Made by a program: the position numbers and the translations under genes. A DNA stretch of 12,302 nt from Bradyrhizobium sp. Lineage in GTDB: Bacteria > Pseudomonadota > Alphaproteobacteria > Rhizobiales > Xanthobacteraceae. Every line of letters starts with the position of its first letter. The first letter of the stretch is position 1. The notes under the pieces are model-generated. The model saw nothing but the letters and a program-made list of their open reading frames with translations. It made no database searches and was not told where the DNA came from. The stretch covers positions 1-12,302 of the forward strand of contig JAQGKC010000066.1 in NCBI GenBank assembly GCA_028290305.1, read 5' to 3'. This document shows positions 6,523 through 12,302 of this stretch, one piece after another.

Positions 6523-6565
6523 TTGACCTTTGGCGGTGCGCCGATATCGTTATGATCATAACGAT
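6523..6565 (+). promoter_or_regulatory. Promoter with 20-bp palindromic operator, probable MarR site
   Basis: TTGACC at 6523-6528 is a good -35 box, and TATCGT at 6545-6550 follows after 16 nt as a possible -10. TATGAT at 6551-6556 is a closer match to the -10 consensus but badly spaced from that -35. The perfect palindrome ATCGTTATGATCATAACGAT fills 6546-6565, covering the -10 region and start site. AT-rich palindromes of this size over core promoters are typical of MarR-family repressors, and a MarR gene is the second gene of the operon. Repression by occlusion is inferred. Confidence 0.75.
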
Positions 6566-6586
6566 CGGGCCCCAGGAGAGAGTGAT

Positions 6587-7351
6587 ATGGTTGAAAGCAC
6601 TGCCGAGCCTTCGCATGATTTCACCGACCGCACGAAATACGACGCCCTGATGGAGGTCGTTCGAAATCGCCTGACGACGCGGGCATTCGACTCGAACCAC
6701 GTCATGCCGAAGGAGCATTATGAAATGATCCTGGAGGCCGCGCGCCACGCGCCCTCCGGCGCGAATGCGCAGCCTTGGCACTTCATTGTCGTCACCGATC
6801 AGGACCTGAAGAACAAGATTACGGAGTATTTCCGCGACGAGCAGGTCATGCGCGCCAAGCTCAAGATGAAATTCCCGACGCCCGACTACCGCGGACTGGC
6901 GTCCGCTCCCGGATTCATCGTCGTCGCCAGCGACTTTCGGTGGGTCAAGGCCTTCCCGGTCCTGAACGACGGCTCCGAGCTCGACAAGATGTACAAGGAG
7001 AATGCGGAGCGGATCCTGCTCCAGAGCGTGGCCGCCGCGACCATGTCGGCGCATCTGGCCGCTGCCGCACTCGGATACAATGTCTGGTGGGTGACGGCGA
7101 TCGGCCAGGAAAAAGCCCAGCAGGCCATGAAGCCGCTGCTCGGCATACCCGCAGAGCTATCCGTCCTCGATATCATGTGCTTCGGCCCTGCGGCCAAACC
7201 ACCCTACAAGCGCTGGAAGAAAAGCCTGGCGGATATCAGCAACTGGAACAGGTTCGACGCCTCCCATGTCATGACCGACGCGCAGATTGACGAATGGGTG
7301 ACGACAACCCGCCACAAGGTGATGTATCGGGATGCCCAGAACGTCGACTAG
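6587..7351 (+). CDS. Nitroreductase-family FMN oxidoreductase
   Basis: This is a 254-residue predicted cytosolic flavoprotein. The FMN-phosphate-binding start of the fold is R28-LTTR32-AF, followed by the signature APSGANAQPWHF at about 55-66. The central helix QSVAAATMSAHLAAAALGYNVWW (about 146-168) and the closing LDIMCFGPAAKPPYKRWKKSL (about 194-214) also match the family. Members usually work as dimers, reducing nitro groups, quinones or flavins, or dehalogenating, with NAD(P)H. The substrate is not readable from sequence. The ATG at 6587 has AGGAGAG 6 nt upstream and follows the promoter closely; an ATG-less extension from 6530 would begin inside the promoter and is rejected. The gene overlaps the MarR gene by 20 bp, so expression is probably coupled to, and repressed by, that regulator. 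Confidence 0.88.
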   Translation: MVESTAEPSHDFTDRTKYDALMEVVRNRLTTRAFDSNHVMPKEHYEMILEAARHAPSGANAQPWHFIVVTDQDLKNKITEYFRDEQVMRAKLKMKFPTPDYRGLASAPGFIVVASDFRWVKAFPVLNDGSELDKMYKENAERILLQSVAAATMSAHLAAAALGYNVWWVTAIGQEKAQQAMKPLLGIPAELSVLDIMCFGPAAKPPYKRWKKSLADISNWNRFDASHVMTDAQIDEWVTTTRHKVMYRDAQNVD

Positions 7352-7805
7352 GGCGGAGGCCGCGGCGAGACGGCTCCAACCAAATTACAGGCTGGAGGAC
7401 CAGGTTGGATTTCTGCTGCGGCGCGCCTATCACCGCGCGTCGTCCAATCTCGTCGCGCGCATCGGGCGCCACGATCTGACAGCACCGCAATTTGCGGCGC
7501 TCGCCCGGCTCTACGAGCGCGGAACGCTCTCGCAAAACCTGCTCGGCCGCCTCGTCGCCATGGAGCCTGCGAACATCAGGGACGTCGTGCTCCGGCTGAA
7601 AAAGCGTCGCCTCGTCACATGCAGGCGCGACGCCGACGACGCGCGCCTCAACCTGGTCAGCCTGACTGCCTCCGGAATGTCCTTGATCGAGGAACTGATT
7701 CCGATCGAGATCGAATGCACGGCCGTCACGCTGGCACCATTCAATGCCAGCGAGAAACGAACGCTGTACGAATTGCTGCGACGGCTGGCCGGGAGCGAGC
7801 ACTGA
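7332..7805 (+). CDS. MarR-family transcriptional regulator
   Basis: This is a 157-residue winged helix-turn-helix regulator, expected to be dimeric. The DNA-binding core runs at about 48-115: LTAPQFAALARLYERG, the helix-turn-helix LSQNLLGRLVAMEPANIRDVV, then LKKRRLVTCRRDADDARLNLVSLTASG, where RDADDAR is the typical MarR wing. The flanking helices (19-45 and 117-155) form the dimer interface. Overall style resembles the NicR/HucR branch, whose members release DNA on binding aromatic ligands; the ligand here is unknown. The ATG at 7332 has AAGGTGAT upstream inside the end of the nitroreductase gene, and the 20-bp overlap implies translational coupling. The palindrome at 6546-6565 is the obvious candidate for its operator, making the operon autoregulated. 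C97 and C129 are present, but redox sensing cannot be claimed. Confidence 0.9.
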   Translation: MPRTSTRAEAAARRLQPNYRLEDQVGFLLRRAYHRASSNLVARIGRHDLTAPQFAALARLYERGTLSQNLLGRLVAMEPANIRDVVLRLKKRRLVTCRRDADDARLNLVSLTASGMSLIEELIPIEIECTAVTLAPFNASEKRTLYELLRRLAGSEH

Positions 7806-7837
7806 ACGGAGAATGAGCAAGGCGGACGAAGACCCCG

Positions 7838-8788
7838 CTATTTGCTTGCCGCCTTTCCCGCGGCCGTCTTTTTCATCGCCCCGCGCTTGCCCTCCTGCTC
7901 CAGCGCCTTGCGCACCGCCTCGAACTCGCGCTTCGAGTCCTTGTCGACGCGTGGGAAATGCAGATCGAGCCCTTCCAATGCGGCAACGATGGCCGAGCCG
8001 ATCACGACGCGTGCGAACCATTTGTGGTCGGCGGGCACCACATACCACGGCGCCAACGAGGTCGAGGTGTGGCGGACGATGTCCTGATACACCGCCTGAT
8101 ACCTGTTCCAGCGCGCGCGCTCGGCGATGTCGCTCATCGAAAACTTCCAGATCTTCGACGGCTGTTCCAGCCGGTCGAGAAAGCGTTCGCGCTGCTCCTC
8201 CTTGGAGACGTTGAGGAAGAACTTCAGGATCACGGTGCCGTTGCGCGACAGATAGCGCTCGAAGGCGGAAATGTCCTCGAACCGCTCGCGCCAGATGTTC
8301 TTGGTGATCAGCTTCGGCGGAATCTTTTCCTGCTTGAGCAGGTCGGGATGCACCCGGGTCACCAGGCACTCCTCATAATAGGAACGGTTGAAGATGCCGA
8401 TCCGGCCGCGCTCGGGCAATGCGATCACAGAGCGCCACATGAAATCGTGGTCGAGCTCGTGGGATGTCGGCTGCTTGAACGAGGTGACATCGCAGCCCTG
8501 CGGATTGACGCCTTCGAAGATCGCCTTGATCGCCGAGTCCTTGCCGGACGCATCCATTCCCTGGAAAATCAGCAGCAGCGCCCAGCGGTGCTGCGCATAA
8601 AGCTTCTCCTGGAAATCGCTCAAACGCTTGCGATTGGCGTCGAGGATCTTCTCCGCGTCGTCCTTGTCGAGACCGCCCTTCTCGTTCGTCTTGTGCGATT
8701 TGAGACGAAATTTGTCCGAGCCGTCGACGCGGAACGGCGAAATGAAGGGATCGAGCTCGGCGGCCAGCGTTTGCGATGTCTTGCTCAT
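7838..8788 (-). CDS. Polyphosphate kinase 2 family (polyphosphate:nucleotide phosphotransferase)
   Basis: This is a 316-residue single-domain PPK2 enzyme of P-loop kinase fold. The Walker A loop is GMDASGKDS at 77-85 with K83; the Walker B/lid region is GIFNRSYYEECLVTRVHP at 131-148; RWNRYQAVYQDIV and APWYVVPADHKWFAR (246-260) complete the family pattern. PPK2 enzymes transfer phosphate from inorganic polyphosphate to nucleoside mono- or diphosphates. E139, after FNRSYY, matches the Glu I recall for class III (AMP- and ADP-using) enzymes, where class I/II have Asn, so AMP to ATP conversion is possible. A Lys/Ala-rich tail at 301-316 is probably disordered. It is the last gene of the minus-strand run, 63 bp after the NUDIX gene, and converges on MarR (32-bp gap). 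The start codon has only a weak ribosome binding site. Confidence 0.92.
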   Translation of the reverse strand: MSKTSQTLAAELDPFISPFRVDGSDKFRLKSHKTNEKGGLDKDDAEKILDANRKRLSDFQEKLYAQHRWALLLIFQGMDASGKDSAIKAIFEGVNPQGCDVTSFKQPTSHELDHDFMWRSVIALPERGRIGIFNRSYYEECLVTRVHPDLLKQEKIPPKLITKNIWRERFEDISAFERYLSRNGTVILKFFLNVSKEEQRERFLDRLEQPSKIWKFSMSDIAERARWNRYQAVYQDIVRHTSTSLAPWYVVPADHKWFARVVIGSAIVAALEGLDLHFPRVDKDSKREFEAVRKALEQEGKRGAMKKTAAGKAASK

Positions 8789-8851
8789 GACGTCGGATGT
8801 TCCAATTGGCGACCGGGCTGGACTGCTTCGTCGCTGTCGCCCGCGCGAGGA

Positions 8852-9550
8852 TCAGGCGAACTGCGCCTCGAGAAAAGCCGTGACAAAACGCGGCATGGCG
8901 GACGTGAGATCACGAAGGCCGCGGACCAGATGGATCGCGGACAATTCCGGCTCTGTCTGCGCGGCGAGATTGGCCTCGATCCGCGCCCGCATCGCCTCGC
9001 CCGGGATCGCGACATGCAACAGCCGCATCATCGCAATCGAGACCCCCGTGACCACGCAATCCCAATGCGGGCTCAATTGATAATCCTTTGGGGTCAATCC
9101 GGTTTCCTCGGCGACCTCGCGGACCACACTACCGGCGATGTCGACGCTGTCACCCCTGATGTCGTCGAGATCGGGCGTGCCGGCCGGAAAATAGATCCGC
9201 CCGGCATTCGCGGTATGGCCGCCCATCTCGCCCAGCACGAAGGCACCATCCGCGCAGCGCAGCGCGCCCATGCCGAAGCCGTTGAACACATCGCCATCCG
9301 GATATCCCCAATCGCGCCACGCCAGCAGGCTCGCGAAATCGGTCTCGAAATAGCTGGCCGCAAAGCGGTGGCCTTCGAAAACGGGATCGCGGCCGAGCAG
9401 CACGCGCCCGTTCCAGAGGCCCGGTTTCTCGCGCTGCGCGAGCCCGAAATGCGCGTCGATCTCGGCGCGCCGCGTTTGCGCGAACGGCCAGTCCCAAGGC
9501 TCGAACGTCAGATCAAGCGTGGTGACGCGGTGAATGCGCGCAAGCGTCAT
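8852..9550 (-). CDS. NUDIX-family hydrolase
   Basis: This is a 232-residue cytosolic protein. The second half of the Nudix box is intact, R144-EVAEETGL (metal-binding E148/E149), preceded by FPAGTPDLDD at 121-130. The spacing between the box glycine and REVAEE is longer than the canonical G-x5-E-x7-REU, and the usual Glu eight residues before Arg is Val, with Asp beside it. This is a family variant and not obvious damage. A long N-terminal region (1-90) includes WNGRVLLGRDPVFEGHRF. Nudix enzymes cleave nucleoside diphosphates linked to another group; the substrate is unknown. The gene begins 6 bp after the stop of the second binding-protein gene, so it is almost certainly cotranscribed with it, and 63 bp ahead of PPK2. 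The ATG at 9550 has a weak ribosome binding site, consistent with coupling. Confidence 0.87.
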   Translation of the reverse strand: MTLARIHRVTTLDLTFEPWDWPFAQTRRAEIDAHFGLAQREKPGLWNGRVLLGRDPVFEGHRFAASYFETDFASLLAWRDWGYPDGDVFNGFGMGALRCADGAFVLGEMGGHTANAGRIYFPAGTPDLDDIRGDSVDIAGSVVREVAEETGLTPKDYQLSPHWDCVVTGVSIAMMRLLHVAIPGEAMRARIEANLAAQTEPELSAIHLVRGLRDLTSAMPRFVTAFLEAQFA

Positions 9551-9556
9551 GCCGCG

Positions 9557-10600
9557 TTACTTCGCATTCATTCCCGTGGTTTTCTTGCCCGTCGTTGTCT
9601 TGACCTGATCGACGAACTGGTTGGTGAAGGTCTTGCTGACGTCGATATTGGCCTTGGCGACCTCGGGCGAGCTTTCGCTGAACACAGCGAGCACGGCGTC
9701 GGCGCCCTTCGGATCCATCTTGCCGGTCTCCGAAAACATCGGAATGGTGTTCTTCAGCGCGGCGAGATACAGCGCCTTGTCCTTGCCGACCATCTCGTCG
9801 GGCATTTTCGCCATGATCTCTTCCGGCGAATGCGAATGGATCCAGGACAGCGTGCCCACGATCGCGTCGGTCAGCGCCTGCACCTCCTTCTCATGCGATG
9901 CGACCCAGGCCGCCGTGCTGTAGAGCGCGCCGCCCGGATATTCGCCGCCGAACACCGCGAGCGTGTCCTTTTGCGTGCGGGTGTCGCTGAGGATCTTCAG
10001 GTCCGCGTGCTTGCCCTGCAGCACCGTGACGGAGGGGTCCAGCATCACGGCCGCGTCGATCTGGCCCTGCTCCATCGCGGCCACCGCGGTGGCGCCAAGA
10101 CCGACGCCGATCACGGCCGCGCTGGTCGGATCGAGACCGTTCTTCTTCAACAGATACTTCAGGAAGAAATCGGTCGAGGACCCCGGCGCACTGACGCCGA
10201 CCCTCTTTCCGGCGAGATCCTTGATCGAACTGATGTCGGCCGTGTGCGCGGGCGAGACCACCAGCACCAGCCCGGGATAGCGGTCGTAGACCACGAAGGC
10301 TTTCAGTTCCTGCTTCTTGGCGGCGAGGTTGACACAATGGTCGAAGTAGCCGGAGACCACGTCCGCGCTGCCGCCCAGCACCGCCTTGAGCGCATCCGCA
10401 CCGCCCTTGAGGTCGACCAGTTCGACGTCGAGCCCGGCCTTGTCGAACTCGCCGAGCTGCTTGGCCAGCACGGTCGGCAAATAGCACAGGCAGGCGCCGC
10501 CGCCGACGGCGACCGTGATCTTGCTCTGCGCTGCGGCGAGGCTTGAGGTCAGCATCAGCGCCAACAGCGCCCCCGTCAGCCTGCCCGGGATTCTCTGCAT
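9557..10600 (-). CDS. ABC transporter substrate-binding protein, NitT/TauT type (copy 2)
   Basis: This is a 347-residue periplasmic protein. The signal peptide is at about 1-24 (hydrophobic GALLALMLTSSLAAA). The mature protein starts with SKITVAVGGGACLCYLPTVL and LGEFDKAGLDVELVDLKGG, the pattern of the NMT1/SsuA-like fold that binds small anions, sulfonates or related organics. DLAGKRVGVSAPGSSTDF (about 128-145) forms part of the second-lobe ligand loop. Cysteines 37, 39 and 89 are the only ones I see and all occur in the paralogue upstream. I chose ATG at 10600 (GGAGG 5 nt upstream) over an in-frame start at 10645. Roughly four residues in five match the neighbouring copy, so a tandem duplication is likely. 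The ligand is unknown. Confidence 0.9.
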   Translation of the reverse strand: MQRIPGRLTGALLALMLTSSLAAAQSKITVAVGGGACLCYLPTVLAKQLGEFDKAGLDVELVDLKGGADALKAVLGGSADVVSGYFDHCVNLAAKKQELKAFVVYDRYPGLVLVVSPAHTADISSIKDLAGKRVGVSAPGSSTDFFLKYLLKKNGLDPTSAAVIGVGLGATAVAAMEQGQIDAAVMLDPSVTVLQGKHADLKILSDTRTQKDTLAVFGGEYPGGALYSTAAWVASHEKEVQALTDAIVGTLSWIHSHSPEEIMAKMPDEMVGKDKALYLAALKNTIPMFSETGKMDPKGADAVLAVFSESSPEVAKANIDVSKTFTNQFVDQVKTTTGKKTTGMNAK

Positions 10601-10682
10601 GGTTTCCTCCGTTCGGTTGACGACAGGATAAAGCAGCGCGCCCACCTTGAGAAGGCGGCTCGGGGCGTCGGGGATGTTGCTG

Positions 10683-10701
10683 GGCGGGTCGGGCGCCCGC
10701 C
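10683..10701. other. Short hairpin between the two binding-protein genes
   Basis: GGCGGG at 10683-10688 and CCCGCC at 10696-10701 enclose 7 nt, just beyond the stop of copy 1 (10708, minus). There is no T-run, so full termination is unlikely; it could set partial termination or processing between the two genes. Chance GC pairing is possible. Confidence 0.25.
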
Positions 10702-10707
10702 AGGAGG

Positions 10708-11736
10708 TTATTTGGGGTTTGAGCCCATCGCGGCGGTGGCCTCGTCGACAAACCGGTTGGTGAAGGTCTTGCTGACATCGACATGGGCCTGAGCGACCTC
10801 CGGCACGCTTTCGCTGAACACGGCGAGCACCGCGTCCGCGCCCTTCGGGTCCATCCGGCCGGTCTCGGAATACATCGGGTACGTGTTCCTCAACGCCGCC
10901 AAATAGAGCGCCTTGTCCCTGCCGACGAGATCATCGGGCATCTTGGCCATCACCTCCTCCGCCGAATGCGAGTGGATCCAGGACAGCGTGCGCACGATCG
11001 CGACCGTGAGCGCCCGGGCCTCCTGCTCGTGCGAAGCCATCCAGGCCGTGGTCGAGTAGAGCGCCCCGCCCGGGTAGTCGCCACCGAAGACATCGAGCGT
11101 ATCCTTCGCGGACCGGGTATCGCTCAGGATCTTCAGGTCGGCATGCCTGCCCTGCAGGACGGTCACCGACGGATCGACCATCACGGCGGCATCGACCTCG
11201 CCCTGCTCCATCGCCGCAACCGCGCTGGCGCCGACCCCGATGCCGATGACGGCTGCGCTCGCGGGATCGAGCCCATTCTTCTTCAAGAGATACTTCAGGA
11301 CAAAATCGGTGGTCGAGCCGGGCGCCGTGACACCGACCTTCTTGCCGGCGAGATCCGCGATCGACTTGATCTCGTCGCGATGGGCCGGCGAGACCACCAC
11401 GACCACGCCGGGATAGCGGTCGTAAACGACAAAGGCTTCCAGCGCCTGCTTCCTGGCGGCGAGGTTGACACAATGGTCGAAGTAGCCGGAGACCACGTCG
11501 GCGCTGCCGCCAAGCACGGCCTTGAGCGCATCCGAGCCGCCCTTGAGGTCGACCAGCTCGACCTCAAGGCCGGCCTTGTCGAACTCGCCGAGCTGCTTGG
11601 CCAGCACGGTCGGCAAATAGCAAAGACAGGCTCCGCCGCCGACGGCGATGGTGATCTTGCTTTGCGCGACGGCAAAGCTTGAGCTCAACATCAGCGCCAG
11701 CAACGTCCAAGCCAGAGAGCGGAACAATGTCGTCAC
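10708..11736 (-). CDS. ABC transporter substrate-binding protein, NitT/TauT type (copy 1)
   Basis: This is a 342-residue periplasmic protein and close paralogue of the next gene. The signal peptide is at about 1-24 (WTLLALMLSSSFAVAQ). It shares SKIT-AVGGGACLCYLPTVL, FDHCVNLAA and DPSVTVLQG with copy 2. C37, C39 and C89 are conserved. I prefer GTG at 11736, because GGAGGATACC-GTG mirrors GGAGGAAACC-ATG of copy 2; the ATG at 11748 lies partly in that ribosome binding site. Differences between copies are scattered conservative changes (for example LEV/LDV, VVVVSP/LVLVSP) plus a different last 15 residues, so both appear intact and under selection. It stands 207 bp downstream of the permease gene, so it may have its own promoter as well as read-through. 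Confidence 0.9.
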   Translation of the reverse strand: MTTLFRSLAWTLLALMLSSSFAVAQSKITIAVGGGACLCYLPTVLAKQLGEFDKAGLEVELVDLKGGSDALKAVLGGSADVVSGYFDHCVNLAARKQALEAFVVYDRYPGVVVVVSPAHRDEIKSIADLAGKKVGVTAPGSTTDFVLKYLLKKNGLDPASAAVIGIGVGASAVAAMEQGEVDAAVMVDPSVTVLQGRHADLKILSDTRSAKDTLDVFGGDYPGGALYSTTAWMASHEQEARALTVAIVRTLSWIHSHSAEEVMAKMPDDLVGRDKALYLAALRNTYPMYSETGRMDPKGADAVLAVFSESVPEVAQAHVDVSKTFTNRFVDEATAAMGSNPK

Positions 11737-11943
11737 GGTATCCTCCATTCGCGCGCGCCAGCCAAGACAAGCGGGATTGCGAACGCTGCAGGACAGCGCG
11801 GCCGGCCGCGAAAGTGCAACCCGCTCTGCGCGCCGGCCTCAACTCACAAGGTGGTTTGAAGAGAGGCGGCCGGTTGAACCAAATCGTGAGCAGGTCATCG
11901 AAACGGGCCGCGCCAGCCGCGTGAATTGTCCGGTGATGTCAGG
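11737..11943. other. Gap between permease and first binding-protein gene
   Basis: This is a 207-bp spacer with no gene. It contains a 14-bp GC-only palindrome CGCGGCCGGCCGCG at 11797-11810. I see no convincing intrinsic terminator or clear -35/-10 pair on the minus strand, so whether copy 1 is read from its own promoter is undecided. Confidence 0.4.
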
Positions 11944-12302
11944 TCAGTTACGGCCATCCGCCGCGGCGGGCCGCCACACCAGCAGCCGCCGCTCGACCAA
12001 TGTCACGCCCATGTCGATCAGGATGACGAAGGCCGACAGCACGAACATGCCGGCGAACACGCCGGCGACGTCGAACACGCCCTCGGCCTGCTGGATCAAG
12101 TAGCCGAGACCGGCCGCGGATCCCAGATATTCGCCGACCACCGCGCCGACCACGGCGAAGCCGACCGAGGTGTGCAGCGAGGAGAACATCCACGACAAGG
12201 CCGACGGCCAGTAGACGTGCCGCATCAATTGCCCCTCGTTCATGCCGAGCATGCGGCCGTTGTCGAGCACGGTGCGGCTGACCTCCTTGACGCCCTGATA
12301 GA
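11944..12302 (-). CDS. ABC transporter permease, C-terminal part (cut by right edge)
   Basis: The reading frame is open to the window edge; about 119 C-terminal residues are visible. The EAA-type loop that contacts the ATPase is seen as VKEVSRTVLDNGRMLGMNEG followed by HVYWPSALSW. Then come the hydrophobic stretches FAVVGAVVGEYLGSAAGLGYL and VAGVFAGMFVLSAFVILIDMGVTLV, as in the BPD_transp_1 permeases of NitT/TauT importers. The protein ends RRLLVWRPAAADGRN. The GTG at 12268-12270 is an internal codon and not the start. It precedes both binding-protein genes on the same strand, so it is probably the membrane channel they feed. The ATPase gene would lie outside the window. Confidence 0.88.
   Translation of the reverse strand, partial: YQGVKEVSRTVLDNGRMLGMNEGQLMRHVYWPSALSWMFSSLHTSVGFAVVGAVVGEYLGSAAGLGYLIQQAEGVFDVAGVFAGMFVLSAFVILIDMGVTLVERRLLVWRPAAADGRN

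Noticed and set aside
5468..7054. A 528-codon minus-strand open frame
   Set aside because: It is antisense to the MFS exporter and the nitroreductase and crosses the promoter between them. Its composition is shadow-like (Arg/His/Gln-rich).
7269..8369. A 366-codon minus-strand frame overlapping PPK2, MarR and nitroreductase
   Set aside because: It is out of frame with PPK2 on the same strand and antisense to two genes with clear domains.
7958..10546. An 862-codon plus-strand open frame
   Set aside because: It lies opposite PPK2, NUDIX and a binding-protein gene, all with clear domains. Its product is rich in Arg, His, Asp and Glu with no motif. Long antisense frames are common in high-GC DNA.
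10783..11682. A 299-codon plus-strand frame resembling part of the 862-codon frame
   Set aside because: The similarity arises only because the two binding-protein genes opposite it are duplicates. It is a mirror of the duplication, not a second gene family.
11797..11810. A 14-bp palindrome made only of G and C as an operator
   Set aside because: Such GC-only symmetry is frequent by chance at this base composition and there is no supporting promoter or T-run.

Overview
The window looks like ordinary chromosome from a high-GC alphaproteobacterium, most likely Bradyrhizobium or a close relative such as Rhodopseudomonas. This rests on codon and GC style, a perfect EcfG-type general stress promoter, and three intergenic elements that resemble the dispersed repeats of that group. 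Genus assignment is inference; no rRNA or marker gene is present. I found no tRNA, CRISPR array, transposase or prophage gene.

Layout. Bases 1-646 hold no convincing gene. The left edge carries a decayed, minus-oriented repeat-like tract. It is followed by an 18-bp perfect palindrome, a minus-strand intrinsic terminator with no coding gene in front of it, and a GGAAC-N16-CGTT promoter. That promoter drives a hybrid histidine kinase with two near-identical PAS domains and a C-terminal receiver (647-2521, +). The kinase stop codon overlaps by 4 bp the stop of a convergent HAD phosphatase/phosphoglucomutase-like gene (minus), whose 5' end abuts a strong palindromic repeat. Two minus-strand genes for exported proteins follow: a small unknown protein and a CAP-domain protein. 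Both end in a Lys/Pro/Ala-rich linker plus a short hydrophobic Cys-containing terminus. A 100-bp REP-like inverted repeat and two further inverted repeats fill the gap before a Bcr/CflA-type MFS exporter (+).

The clearest regulatory unit is 6523-7805: a promoter overlapping a 20-bp perfect palindrome, then a nitroreductase-family flavoprotein gene overlapping a MarR-family regulator gene by 20 bp. The arrangement fits an autoregulated, ligand- or redox-responsive MarR module.

The right third is a minus-strand run. In transcription order it holds an ABC permease (cut by the right edge), two closely related NitT/TauT-type periplasmic substrate-binding proteins, a NUDIX hydrolase, and a PPK2-family polyphosphate kinase. 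The gap between the second binding protein and the NUDIX gene is only 6 bp. This suggests that import, nucleotide-pyrophosphate hydrolysis and polyphosphate-dependent nucleotide phosphorylation may share a transcript. A functional connection is unproven.

Nothing here is clearly a wholly new system. The best leads are the MarR/nitroreductase operator, the duplicated binding proteins with a conserved three-cysteine pattern, the EcfG-controlled double-PAS kinase, and the orphan minus-strand terminator in front of it.
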